Source: Rhodobacter sp. SGA-6-6 (GTDB taxonomy: Bacteria > Pseudomonadota > Alphaproteobacteria > Rhodobacterales > Rhodobacteraceae). Taken from it: a DNA stretch of 64,000 bases. Within the stretch, counting starts at the first letter, position 1. Each line of letters opens with the position of its first letter. Shown here piece after piece: positions 41,085 to 49,955 of the stretch. The notes beneath the pieces were generated by a model. It worked only from the letters and a program-made list of their open reading frames with translations, did no database searches and was not told the DNA's origin. Where the stretch lies: assembly GCF_011043545.1 (NCBI RefSeq), contig NZ_JAAKGP010000015.1:1-64000 (forward strand), written 5' to 3'. Both the position numbers and the translations under genes were made by a program.

Positions 41085-41864
41085 TCACATGGAAAGATTG
41101 GTCGCACCGCCGTCCAGCAGGATGTTCTGCCCGACGATGAAACCGGCATGGGCCGAGCAGAGGAAGGCGCAGGCGGCGCCGAATTCCTCGGGTGTGCCGT
41201 AGCGGCCGGCGGGGATGGTCGCCATCCGCTCGGCCTGCGCCTCTTCGTAGGAGATGCCCTTCGCCCGCACCACGCCCTGGTCCAGCGCCACCGCCCGGTC
41301 GGTGGCATGGATGCCGGGCAGGAGGTTGTTGATGGTGACCCCCCTGCCCGCCACCTGCCGCGCGGTGCCGGCGACGAAGCCGGTCAACCCCGCCCGCGCC
41401 GCGTTCGACAGGCCGAGCACCGGGACGGGCGCCTTCACCGAGACAGAGGTGATGTTGACCACCCTGCCCCAGCCGCGCGTCATCATTCCCGGCAGCACCG
41501 CCTGCATCAGCGCGATCGGCGTCAGCATGTTGGCGTCCAGCGCCCGGACGAAATCCTCGCGGCCCCAGTCGCTCCACATCCCCGGCGGCGGCCCGCCGGC
41601 ATTGGTGACCAGGATGTCGGCCTCGTCCCCCGCCGCCGCCAGCACCACCGCGCGGCCCTCCTCGGTGGTGATGTCGGCCGCCACCGCGGTCACCTTCACC
41701 CCGGCCTTGCGCAGGTCTTCGGCCGTCGCCTCCAGCGCCTCGGCGCCGCGGGCGCAGATCACCAGATCGACGCCCGCCCCCGCCAATGCCTCGGCACAGC
41801 CGCGCCCAAGTCCCTTCGAGGCCGCGCAGACGATTCCCTTCCTGCCGCGAATTCCCAGATCCAT
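41085..41864 (-). CDS. Atypical short-chain dehydrogenase/reductase
   Basis: A 259-residue Rossmann-fold protein of the SDR superfamily. The nucleotide-binding loop reads CAASKGLGRG in place of the usual TGxxxGIG, and LVTNAGG is present. The catalytic Ser is plausible in VVNITSVSVK, but the Tyr-x-x-x-Lys motif is missing: the aligned segment reads LSNAARAGLTGF. The protein belongs to a recognised 'FabG-like' branch lacking the tyrosine. It may bind substrate or use another mechanism. The ATG at 41864 is chosen for the standard SDR N-terminus. Confidence 0.8.
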   Translation of the reverse strand: MDLGIRGRKGIVCAASKGLGRGCAEALAGAGVDLVICARGAEALEATAEDLRKAGVKVTAVAADITTEEGRAVVLAAAGDEADILVTNAGGPPPGMWSDWGREDFVRALDANMLTPIALMQAVLPGMMTRGWGRVVNITSVSVKAPVPVLGLSNAARAGLTGFVAGTARQVAGRGVTINNLLPGIHATDRAVALDQGVVRAKGISYEEAQAERMATIPAGRYGTPEEFGAACAFLCSAHAGFIVGQNILLDGGATNLSM

Positions 41865-42079
41865 GATGCCCTCCGCCCGTTTGCCCCAGCCTAGCGGGCA
41901 CAACGTCCGCGGGAAACCCCATGCCGCCGATGCAACAATCGCCGCCTTCCGCGGCTTGCGTTTCCGGCCGGGCATTGCCGGCTCCGCCGGGTTTGACCCC
42001 CGCCGTCATCCTTTGCTACGGTCCGGCCACCGAAGGTGGGGGCCTTCGCCCCGTCCTTCATCAGAGTCTGCCGACCGCC

Positions 42080-43090
42080 ATGTCCGCCTCCGTCACTCCG
42101 CCTCCCGGCCACGCCTGCCAGCTTTTCGCGGCCGAGGACATCTATGTCACCATCGGCGTCAACACCGGCGACGGGCTCGGCCTGCCCGGCGACGTGCTGG
42201 AGGGCGACATCTACGAACTCGACGCCGCCGCCCGGCCGCTGCGGCTGGTGATGACCCGCCCGGTGGCGGGGGTGGAGCCGCAGATCGCCGAAGGCTCCGC
42301 CGTCGGCGCCCCGGGCGAGGTGGTGCGGATGGCCGCCCGCTACACGCTGATGTCGCCCGACGGCGACAAGGTGGAGCTGCTGCTGCTGCCGGTCTCCGGC
42401 CAGCTCTACGTCCTGCCGCTGTCGCCGCTGTCGGCACGGGCCGACTACACGCTGGTCAAGGTCGAGACCGCGCCGGAGGAGACCCGGCTCTCCGACCTGA
42501 TGTGCGTCTCCTTCGCCCGCGGCACGCTGATCACCCTGGCGACCGGGGCGCAGAAGCCGATCGAGACGCTCCGTCCCGGCGACAAGGTGCTGACCCGCGA
42601 CCACGGGCCCCAGCCGCTGCGCCTTCTCGGCCGCGCCACCCTGCGCGCCCATGGCGCCTTCGCCCCGGTGGTGATCCTGGCCGGCACCCTGGGCAATTCC
42701 GGCGACCTGATCGTCAGCCAGCACCACCGGATGTTCCTTTACCAAAGGAAGCGCATCCCCGGCCTGCCGACCTCGGAACTGCTGGTGCAGGCCAAGCATC
42801 TGGTCGACGACGAGAACGTCTTCATCCGCGAGGGCGGCGCGGTGGAGTATTTCTCCCTGGTCTTCGACCGGCACGAGATCGTCTATGCCGAGGGCATCCC
42901 CGCCGAAAGCCTGATGGTGAACGACGCCACCGTCAGCCGCCTGCCGCCCGAGATCGCCGCCGAGGTGCAGGCCCGCTTCCCCGGCCTCGCCCAGGTGCAG
43001 CATTTCGGCACCGAGGCCGGGCGGCAGTTCCTGTCGCAGGTCGGCCCCGGCGCGCTCTACGCCCCCGCGCGGCGCCAGCGGCGGCGCTAG
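42080..43090 (+). CDS. Hint-domain (hedgehog/intein-like) protein
   Basis: A 336-residue protein. The N-terminal ~130 residues form a beta-rich, unrecognised domain. From Cys142 (CVSFARGTLITLATGAQKPI, then LRPGDKVLTRDHGPQPLRL) it is a Hint module, followed by GDLIVSQHHRMFLY and EYFSLVFDRHEIVYAEG. Such Hint proteins are common in Rhodobacteraceae, often exported without a clear signal. The conserved Cys and the SxxH-type histidine are present, so autocatalytic cleavage is possible but unproven. The C-terminus ends in an Arg-rich run. The ATG at 42080 is chosen for lack of resemblance upstream. Confidence 0.78.
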   Translation: MSASVTPPPGHACQLFAAEDIYVTIGVNTGDGLGLPGDVLEGDIYELDAAARPLRLVMTRPVAGVEPQIAEGSAVGAPGEVVRMAARYTLMSPDGDKVELLLLPVSGQLYVLPLSPLSARADYTLVKVETAPEETRLSDLMCVSFARGTLITLATGAQKPIETLRPGDKVLTRDHGPQPLRLLGRATLRAHGAFAPVVILAGTLGNSGDLIVSQHHRMFLYQRKRIPGLPTSELLVQAKHLVDDENVFIREGGAVEYFSLVFDRHEIVYAEGIPAESLMVNDATVSRLPPEIAAEVQARFPGLAQVQHFGTEAGRQFLSQVGPGALYAPARRQRRR

Positions 43091-43092
43091 CC

Positions 43093-43113
43093 CGGATTTT
43101 CGCCGAAAATCCG
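43093..43113. terminator. 21-bp perfect palindrome (TTTTCG-N-CGAAAA family), copy 3
   Basis: The arms CGGATTTTCG and CGAAAATCCG flank a central C, two bases after the Hint gene stop. Confidence 0.65.
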
Positions 43114-43119
43114 CGATTC

Positions 43120-43140
43120 CGAGTTTTCGGCGAAACCTCG
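43120..43140. terminator. 21-bp near-perfect palindrome (TTTTCG-N-CGAAAA family), copy 4
   Basis: The arms CGAGTTTTCG and CGAAACCTCG flank a central G, with one mismatch. It is six bases after copy 3, a doublet like the one at 39886-39935, and 44 bases before prfC. Confidence 0.55.
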
Positions 43141-43183
43141 TGCCCCGTGGACGCGCCGCGGCAATCCCGCTAGAAGGCGCGCC

Positions 43184-44782
43184 ATGCTGGACAACGCCCC
43201 CACCCTCCCCTCGGAAATCGCCCGCCGCCGGACCTTCGCGATCATCGCGCACCCCGACGCCGGCAAGACCACGCTGACCGAAAAGTTCCTGCTGTTCGGC
43301 GGCGCGATCCAGATGGCCGGCCAGGTCCGCGCCAAGGGCGAGGCGCGGCGCACGCGGTCGGACTTCCTGAAGCTGGAGCAGGACCGCGGCATCTCGGTCT
43401 CCGCCTCGGCCATGTCCTTCGACTTCGGCCGCTACCGCTTCAACCTGGTCGATACCCCCGGCCACAGCGATTTCTCGGAAGACACCTACCGCACCCTGAC
43501 CGCGGTGGATGCGGCGATCATGGTGATCGACGGCGCCAAGGGGGTGGAAAGCCAGACCCGCAAGCTGTTCGAGGTCTGCCGCCTGCGCGATCTGCCGATC
43601 CTGACCTTCTGCAACAAGATGGACCGCGAGGCCCGCGACACCTTCGAGATCATCGACGAGATCCAGGAGAACCTGGCCATCGACGTCACCCCCGCCTCCT
43701 GGCCGATCGGCCAGGGCCGCGACTTCCTCGGCGCCTACGACCTTTTGAACGACCGGCTGGAGCTGATGGACCGCGCCGACCGCAACAAGGTGGCGGAATC
43801 GGTCAAGCTGGAGGGGCTGGACGATCCGAAACTGGCCGACCACATCCCCGCCGACCTGCTGAAGAAGCTGCGGGAAGAGGTCGAGATGGCGCGCGAACTG
43901 CTGCCCGCCTTCGACCGTTCCGCCTTCCTGCACGGCGCGATGACACCGATCTGGTTCGGCTCCGCCATCAACTCCTTCGGGGTGAAGGAACTGATGGAGG
44001 GCATCGCCGCCTACGGCCCCGAGCCGCAGCCGCAGAAGGCGGCCGAGCGTCAGGTCGATGCCGGCGAGCCGCGGGTGGCGGGCTTCGTCTTCAAGGTCCA
44101 GGCCAACATGGACCCCAAGCACCGCGACCGCGTGGCCTTCGTCCGCCTCGCCTCCGGCCATTTCGAGCGCGGGATGAAGCTGACCCATGTGCGGACGAAG
44201 AAGCCGATGGCGGTGACCAACCCGGTGCTGTTCCTTGCCGCCGACCGCGAACTGGCGGAAGAGGCCTGGGCCGGCGACATCATCGGAATCCCCAACCACG
44301 GCCAATTGCGCATCGGCGACGCGCTGACCGAGGGCGAGACCCTGCGCTTCACCGGCATCCCCTCTTTCGCGCCGGAACTCTTGCAGAACATCCGCGCCAC
44401 CGACCCGATGAAGGCCAAGCACCTGGAAAAGGCGTTGATGCAATTCGCCGAGGAGGGCGCAGCCAAGGTGTTCAAGCCGATGATCGGCGCGGGCTTCATC
44501 GTCGGCGTGGTCGGCGCGCTGCAATTCGACGTGCTGGCCAGCCGGATCGAGCAGGAATACCAGATTCCCGTGCGCTTCGAGGGGTCGAACTTCACCTCCG
44601 CCCGCTGGATCTCCGGCGACAAGGCCGAGATCGAGAAGCTGGTGAACGTCAACAAGCAGCACATCGCCACCGATTCCGACGGCGACCTGGTGTTCCTGAC
44701 CCGGCTGCAATGGGACATCGACCGGGTGCAGCGCGACTACCCCGGCGCGAAGCTGACGGCCACCAAGGAGATGATGGCCTGA
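43184..44782 (+). CDS. prfC: Peptide chain release factor 3
   Basis: A 532-residue translational GTPase that recycles release factors RF1 and RF2. G motifs are G1 AHPDAGKTTLTEKFL (about 24-38), the G2 region with SDFLKLEQDRGISVS, G3 DTPGHSDF and G4 NKMD. The rest matches RF3 domains II/III, including KAKHLEKALMQFAEEGAAKVF and WISGDKAEIEKLVNVN. The length fits the family. Confidence 0.95.
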   Translation: MLDNAPTLPSEIARRRTFAIIAHPDAGKTTLTEKFLLFGGAIQMAGQVRAKGEARRTRSDFLKLEQDRGISVSASAMSFDFGRYRFNLVDTPGHSDFSEDTYRTLTAVDAAIMVIDGAKGVESQTRKLFEVCRLRDLPILTFCNKMDREARDTFEIIDEIQENLAIDVTPASWPIGQGRDFLGAYDLLNDRLELMDRADRNKVAESVKLEGLDDPKLADHIPADLLKKLREEVEMARELLPAFDRSAFLHGAMTPIWFGSAINSFGVKELMEGIAAYGPEPQPQKAAERQVDAGEPRVAGFVFKVQANMDPKHRDRVAFVRLASGHFERGMKLTHVRTKKPMAVTNPVLFLAADRELAEEAWAGDIIGIPNHGQLRIGDALTEGETLRFTGIPSFAPELLQNIRATDPMKAKHLEKALMQFAEEGAAKVFKPMIGAGFIVGVVGALQFDVLASRIEQEYQIPVRFEGSNFTSARWISGDKAEIEKLVNVNKQHIATDSDGDLVFLTRLQWDIDRVQRDYPGAKLTATKEMMA

Positions 44783-44865
44783 TCCCTGCGCCTCCTCGCC
44801 CGGGAAGCGACGGGCGAAGCGGCTTGCCAATCCCTTGCGCCGCGCCCAGACTCGCCGCCGGAGGC

Positions 44866-45639
44866 ATGATGTCAGACCCCACCTACCCCGGCGCGCCCGA
44901 CAGCCTGATCGAGACCTGGAACCTGCGCCGCCGCCCGCTGCGCGGCGCGCGGGGCGAGGGGCTGCCGCCGCTGGACACGGACCTGAAGGCGCTGCTTTCC
45001 GCCCGCGTCCCCGCGCGGGAAGAACCGCCCGAGCCCGCCTCGGCCCATGCGCTGAAACGGCACGAGATCCGGCGCGAACTGGCGGGCTTCTCCGAGCTTG
45101 CGGCGCTGAACGCCCTGCTGATCGCCCATCTGCGCAAGACCCGCGCCCCGCATCCGGCCGCCCGCCTGTTCCGCCGCATCTGGACCGAGGAGGCCGAGGC
45201 GCTGCTGGCGGAACTGCCGCCGCGCTGGCTGATCTCCTCGGTGATCACCTTCGGCGACCACGGCCGGACCGAGGACCAGCGCCGGGTCGGGCTGGCGATG
45301 AACATGCTGTTCTCGCTGATGAAGCTTTACGAGTTCGAGCGGCTCTATTCCGGCCTGCCGCCCGACCGCGCCTTCAGGACCCTCCGCAAGTCCCGTGCGG
45401 CGCTGCCGCTGGACATGCCCGCCTTCTCGCTGCTCTCGGGCGGCCTCGACATCAACCTCCTGGCGCAGGTCTGGCAGATGGCGCGGGACGAGCCCGTCGC
45501 CGGCCGCATCGCCTGCCACCTGCTGCAGATGCTGAACGACGATCCGCGCGGCCTCTTCCGCCGCATCGGCCTGATGCGCGAGGACCTGCGTGCCCTCCGC
45601 GCCGACAAGGCCGCAAGACGGGCCGCCGCGGCCGGATAG
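44866..45639 (+). CDS. Conserved-looking hypothetical protein
   Basis: A 257-residue soluble protein with no family I recognise. It is rich in Leu, Ala and Arg and appears mostly helical. Distinct segments are WNLRRRPLRGARGEGLPPLD (about 16-35), PHPAARLFRRIWTEEAEALLAELPPRWLISSVITFGDHG and GLDINLLAQVWQMARDEPVA. There are no signal or membrane segments. Two adjacent ATGs (44866 and 44869) follow GGAGG; the second has the better spacing. It lies between prfC and a DEAD-box helicase gene, both plus-strand, which hints at an RNA or translation context but proves nothing. Confidence 0.7.
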   Translation: MMSDPTYPGAPDSLIETWNLRRRPLRGARGEGLPPLDTDLKALLSARVPAREEPPEPASAHALKRHEIRRELAGFSELAALNALLIAHLRKTRAPHPAARLFRRIWTEEAEALLAELPPRWLISSVITFGDHGRTEDQRRVGLAMNMLFSLMKLYEFERLYSGLPPDRAFRTLRKSRAALPLDMPAFSLLSGGLDINLLAQVWQMARDEPVAGRIACHLLQMLNDDPRGLFRRIGLMREDLRALRADKAARRAAAAG

Positions 45640-45770
45640 GTGTCCTGCCTTGACCGCCCCGGGCCGATCCTGTATCGCGCAATATGGGCCAAAAGGCCCG
45701 ATCCGCGGGGCGCCATGAAGCCAGCGTCCCTTTTCTTCGTGCGGGCCGATCCCGCCATGACAGGACGCTG

Positions 45771-47351
45771 ATGACCAAATTTTCCGACCTCGCGCTGGAC
45801 CCGCGCGTGCTGCAAGCCGTCTCCGAAGCCGGCTACGAGACCCCCACGCCGATCCAGGCCCAGGCCATCCCCCATGCGCTTGCCGGCCGCGATGTGCTCG
45901 GCATCGCCCAGACCGGCACCGGCAAGACGGCGAGCTTCACGCTGCCGATGATCACCCTGCTCGGCCAGGGCCGTGCCCGGGCGCGGATGCCGCGGTCGCT
46001 GGTGCTGGCGCCGACGCGCGAACTGGCCGCCCAGGTGGCCGAGAACTTCGAGATCTATGCCAAGCACACCAAGCTGACCAAGGCGCTGCTGATCGGCGGC
46101 GTGTCGTTCGGCGAGCAGGACAAGCTGATCGACCGCGGCGTCGACGTGCTGATCGCCACCCCCGGCCGGCTTCTGGACCATTTCGAGCGCGGCAAGCTGC
46201 TGCTGACCGGCGTGCAGATCATGGTGGTGGACGAGGCCGACCGGATGCTCGACATGGGCTTCATCCCCGACATCGAGCGCATCTTCCAGCTGACCCCCTT
46301 CACCCGGCAGACGCTGTTCTTCAGCGCCACCATGGCGCCGGAGATCGAGCGGATCACCAACACCTTCCTGTCGAACCCCGCCAAGATCGAGGTCGCCCGT
46401 CAGGCCACCGCCTCGACCACGATCACGCAGGGGCTGGTCTCCTTCACCCCCACCCGCAAGGATCGCAGCTTCACCGAGAAGCGCGCCGTGCTGCGCGCGC
46501 TGATCGCGGCCGAGGGCGAGGCCTGCACCAATGCCATCGTGTTCTGCAACCGCAAGATGGATGTGGACGTGGTGGCGAAGTCGCTGAAATCGCACGGCTT
46601 CAACGCCTCGCCGATCCATGGCGACCTGGCGCAGTCGGAACGGATGAAGACGCTGGACGCCTTCCGCGACGGCACGCTGCATATCCTCGTCGCCTCGGAC
46701 GTGGCGGCGCGGGGGCTGGACATCCCGGCGGTCAGCCATGTCTTCAACTTCGACGTGCCCTCGCACCCCGAGGATTACGTCCACCGCATCGGCCGCACCG
46801 GCCGGGCCGGCCGTCTGGGCAAGGCCTTCACCATCGCGGTGCCGACGGATGCGAAATACCTCGCCGCCATCGAATCGCTGGTGAAGCTGGAAATCCCGCG
46901 GGCGCCGCTGCCCGAGGGGCTGGACCTCGCCAGCGCCGGCAGCGACCGCCCGCCGCGGGAAGAGCGCAGCCCGCGCGGACGCAGCCGCGACGGCGAGCGC
47001 GACAGACGCGAGCGCAAGCCCAAGCCGCATGGCGAAGAGGCGCCGATGCAGCCGCTGACCCCGGTGGCCGAAGCCGCGCCGGAACCGCGGCGCGAGGAGC
47101 CCCGCGAGGACCGCCGGGCCGAGCCGCGCGAGGATCGCCGCAGCGGACGCCGCGAGGAGCGGCGCGACTCCGGTCGGGAACAGGGCCGCGAAGACCGCCG
47201 TCCGCCCCGCGACCGCCGCGACGACGGGCCCTCCGTGGTCGGCCTGGGCGACCATGTGCCGGACTTCCTGACCCGCAGCTTCGCGCTGAAGGCCGCCCCG
47301 GTCGAAGAGGCGGAGCCGGCGGACGAGGCCGCGACCGAAAGCGAGAACTGA
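45771..47351 (+). CDS. rhlE: DEAD-box RNA helicase (RhlE-like) with Arg-rich tail
   Basis: A 526-residue ATP-dependent RNA helicase. Motifs in order: Q motif YETPTPIQAQAIP, I AQTGTGKTASF, Ia APTRELAAQ, II VVDEADRML, III SATMAP, and IVb-VI with ASDVAARGLDIP and HRIGRTGRAG. The C-terminal ~150 residues are low complexity with repeated RE/RR and (R/E)EDRR units (about 400-480), a typical disordered RNA-binding tail, then an acidic end. The ATG at 45771 is chosen because the Q-motif spacing is then standard. Confidence 0.92.
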   Translation: MTKFSDLALDPRVLQAVSEAGYETPTPIQAQAIPHALAGRDVLGIAQTGTGKTASFTLPMITLLGQGRARARMPRSLVLAPTRELAAQVAENFEIYAKHTKLTKALLIGGVSFGEQDKLIDRGVDVLIATPGRLLDHFERGKLLLTGVQIMVVDEADRMLDMGFIPDIERIFQLTPFTRQTLFFSATMAPEIERITNTFLSNPAKIEVARQATASTTITQGLVSFTPTRKDRSFTEKRAVLRALIAAEGEACTNAIVFCNRKMDVDVVAKSLKSHGFNASPIHGDLAQSERMKTLDAFRDGTLHILVASDVAARGLDIPAVSHVFNFDVPSHPEDYVHRIGRTGRAGRLGKAFTIAVPTDAKYLAAIESLVKLEIPRAPLPEGLDLASAGSDRPPREERSPRGRSRDGERDRRERKPKPHGEEAPMQPLTPVAEAAPEPRREEPREDRRAEPREDRRSGRREERRDSGREQGREDRRPPRDRRDDGPSVVGLGDHVPDFLTRSFALKAAPVEEAEPADEAATESEN

Positions 47352-47354
47352 AAA

Positions 47355-47372
47355 GGGGGCCTTGCGGCCCCC
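47355..47372 (+). terminator. Intrinsic terminator of the helicase gene
   Basis: GGGGGCC (47355-47361) pairs with GGCCCCC (47366-47372) around TTGC, preceded by AAAA and followed by TTCCCTTTT, three bases after the helicase stop codon. Confidence 0.8.
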
Positions 47373-47396
47373 TTCCCTTTTCTGGCCGCAAGGCCC

Positions 47397-47417
47397 CGAT
47401 TTTTCGTCGAAAAATCG
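47397..47417. terminator. 21-bp perfect palindrome (TTTTCG-N-CGAAAA family), copy 5
   Basis: Identical in all 21 bases to copy 1 at 39886-39906. It lies immediately before the stop codon of minus-strand rnj, between convergent genes. Confidence 0.65.
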
Positions 47418-47418
47418 G

Positions 47419-49095
47419 CTACTCGGCGACCAGGCGGCTGACCACCACCGTCACCTCGGGCTTCTTGCCGATCTCCTCCATCGCCACTTGGCGGACGACC
47501 TTGCGGATTTCCTCCTCCAGCCGGTCGTCGTCGCGCAGCACCTTGCGGCCCGCACGCTCCATGTAGTCGGCGAGATCGGCCTCCATGGTCTCGTTCAGCA
47601 GACGCCCGCCCTTGCCCTGGTCGGTCAGGCCCATCAACTCCACCCAGGGCTCGCCCATCGGGTCGTCGTTCTCGTCCAGGATCACCGTCACCAGCGCGTG
47701 GCCGTTCAGCGCCATGCGGATGCGGTCGCGGATCACCCCGTCCAGCGCACCGATCAGCACCGTGCCGTCCAGATAGACCCGGCCGGTCTCGATATACTCC
47801 GCCACCGCCGGGGTCTCGCCGGTCAGGTCCAGCATGGTGCCGTTGACCGCCACCGCGGCGGCGATCCCGGCCTCGTGGGCGATGCGGACATGTTCGGACA
47901 GATGGCGGTGCTCGCCATGCATCGGCACCAGCATGTCGGGCAGCAGCAGCCGGTGGACATGCTCCAGGTCCGGCCGGTTGGCATGGCCGGAGACGTGGTA
48001 GAGACCGTTCATGTCGTCGATCACCGTCACGCCCATCTCGGAGAAGGCGTTCCAGATCCGGATCACCCCGCGTTCGTTGCCGGGGATGGTGCGGCTGGAG
48101 AACAGGAAGCTGTCGCCCGCCTTCATCTCGAAGCCCAGATACCTGCCGCGGCTCAGCGCAGCGCTGGCCGCCCGCCGTTCGCCCTGGCTGCCGGTGACCA
48201 GCAGCATCAGGTTGCGGCGGGGGATTTCCAGCGCCTCCTCCGGCGTCACCACGCGGGGGAAGCCCTGCAGCACGCCGGTCTCCTCGGCCGCCGCCAGCAT
48301 CCGCTTCATCGACCGGCCGAGCACGCAGATCGAGCGGTCGGCGGCGCGGGCGGCTTCCGCCAGCGTCTTCAGCCGGGCGACGTTCGAGCCGAAGGTGGTG
48401 GCGACGAACAGCCCCGGCGCCCTGGCGATCAGCTCGGCCAGCGGCCCGGCCAGCGTTGCCTCGGACCGGCCTTGATGCGGCGAGAAGACGTTGGTGGAAT
48501 CGCACATCAGCGCCTTCACCGGGCGCTCGGCGGCGATGGCCTCCCATCCGGCATCGTCCCAGGGCTCGCCCACCACCGGGCTGCGGTCCAGCTTGAAGTC
48601 GCCGGAATGGACGACGCGGCCCGCCGGGGTGTCGATGATCAGCGCGGCGCTTTCCGGGATCGAATGGGCGACCGGCACGAACTGCACCTTGAACGGCCCG
48701 GCCTCCACCACCGCGGGCCGCGCCTCGACCGTGGTGATGGCGTCGAGCGGCAGCCCCTCTTCCTCCAGCTTCAGCCGGCCGATGGTGGCGGTGAAGCGGC
48801 GGGCGTAGACCTTCTTCTTCAGCTTCGGCCAGAGGAGGCCGAGCGCGCCGATATGGTCCTCATGCGCATGGGTGATGAAGATCGCCTCCAGCCGGTCGAC
48901 GCGTTCCTCCAGCCAGGCGATGTCGGGCAGGATCACATCCACCCCGGGGGCGCCGTCCATGTCGGGGAAGGTCACCCCCATGTCGACGAGGATCAGCCGC
49001 TCCTTCCCGGGCGCGCCGTAGCCGTAGACGTAACAGTTCATGCCGATCTCGCCGGCGCCGCCCAGGGGCAGATAGATCAGGCGATCCTTGCTCAT
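47419..49095 (-). CDS. rnj: Ribonuclease J
   Basis: A 558-residue metallo-beta-lactamase/beta-CASP ribonuclease with endo- and 5'-exonuclease activity in mRNA and rRNA processing. The zinc-binding motif is FITHAHEDHIGALG (about 75-88), and a further metal site is VHSGDFKLD. The beta-CASP part includes FVATTFGSNVARL and LVTGSQGERRAA, and SGHANRPDLEHVHRLLLPDM with PMHGEHRHL gives the last histidines. It overlaps coaX by ATGA and ends the nuoN-birA-coaX-rnj series. Confidence 0.93.
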   Translation of the reverse strand: MSKDRLIYLPLGGAGEIGMNCYVYGYGAPGKERLILVDMGVTFPDMDGAPGVDVILPDIAWLEERVDRLEAIFITHAHEDHIGALGLLWPKLKKKVYARRFTATIGRLKLEEEGLPLDAITTVEARPAVVEAGPFKVQFVPVAHSIPESAALIIDTPAGRVVHSGDFKLDRSPVVGEPWDDAGWEAIAAERPVKALMCDSTNVFSPHQGRSEATLAGPLAELIARAPGLFVATTFGSNVARLKTLAEAARAADRSICVLGRSMKRMLAAAEETGVLQGFPRVVTPEEALEIPRRNLMLLVTGSQGERRAASAALSRGRYLGFEMKAGDSFLFSSRTIPGNERGVIRIWNAFSEMGVTVIDDMNGLYHVSGHANRPDLEHVHRLLLPDMLVPMHGEHRHLSEHVRIAHEAGIAAAVAVNGTMLDLTGETPAVAEYIETGRVYLDGTVLIGALDGVIRDRIRMALNGHALVTVILDENDDPMGEPWVELMGLTDQGKGGRLLNETMEADLADYMERAGRKVLRDDDRLEEEIRKVVRQVAMEEIGKKPEVTVVVSRLVAE

Positions 49096-49865
49096 GCGGT
49101 TTCCTTGTTGAAGTCGTTGATGAGGACGAGACCGTGCATCGTCAGGTCGTCCTCGATGGAATCGAAGATGTCGGTGCCTTGGGCGAACAGCGCGGCCAGC
49201 CCGCCGGTGCCGATGACCTTCGAGGGCCGCGGGCGTTCGCGGCGGACCTCGCGCACGATGCCCTCGATCAGGCCGACATAGCCCCAGTAGACGCCGGACT
49301 GCATGCAGGCGACCGTGTTGGTGCCGATAGCTTTCGCCGGCTTGGTCACGTCGACATGCGGCAGCGCGGCGGCGGCCATGTGCAGCGCCTCCAGCGACAG
49401 GTTCACCCCGGGCGCGATGACGCCGCCGACATAGGCGCCGTCCTCGTCCACCACGTCGAAGGTGGTGGCGGTGCCGAAATCGACCACGATCAGGTCGCCG
49501 CCGTGGCGGGCATGGCCGGCGACCGTGTTCACCAGCCGGTCGGGGCCGACCGTGGTGCCTTGGTCGACACGGGGGGCCACCGGCAGGCGGCAGTCCAGCT
49601 TGCCCACCACCAGCGGCCGGCAGTCGAAATAGCGGTTGCAGAGCACGCGCAGGTTGAACACCACCCGGGGCACGGTGGAGGAGATGATCGCCTCGGTGAC
49701 ATGCGCCTCGGTCCCGGTCAGCTTCATCAGGCTGGAGAGCCAGACGTAGTATTCGTCGGCGGTGCGCTGGTGGTCGGTGGCGATGCGCCAGGTGGCGAGG
49801 AACTGCCGGCCGTCCCAGATCGAGAAGACGGTGTTGGTGTTGCCGCAGTCGATGGCAAGAAGCAT
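49092..49865 (-). CDS. coaX: Type III pantothenate kinase
   Basis: A 257-residue ASKHA-fold kinase catalysing the first step of coenzyme A synthesis. Phosphate-binding motif MLLAIDCGNTNTVFSIWD at the N-terminus; DLIVVDFGTATTFDVVDEDG and GGVIAPGVNLSLEALH contain the conserved Asp/Thr residues; VIGTGGLAALFA near the end. It lies 90 bases after birA and overlaps rnj. Confidence 0.93.
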   Translation of the reverse strand: MLLAIDCGNTNTVFSIWDGRQFLATWRIATDHQRTADEYYVWLSSLMKLTGTEAHVTEAIISSTVPRVVFNLRVLCNRYFDCRPLVVGKLDCRLPVAPRVDQGTTVGPDRLVNTVAGHARHGGDLIVVDFGTATTFDVVDEDGAYVGGVIAPGVNLSLEALHMAAAALPHVDVTKPAKAIGTNTVACMQSGVYWGYVGLIEGIVREVRRERPRPSKVIGTGGLAALFAQGTDIFDSIEDDLTMHGLVLINDFNKETA

Positions 49866-49955
49866 GGGCGTCTCTCGGGTTTCGGCCGCGGGACCGGGGG
49901 TTTCACACCCCCGGACCCCCGTGGAGTATTTCGGCCAAGGTGAAATGGCGCGGGG

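Noticed and set aside
46920-47240. Possible tandem repeat in the helicase gene
   Set aside because: The irregular CGCGAGGA-type repetition is explained by the Arg/Glu-rich disordered tail of the helicase; unit length and spacing are not regular.
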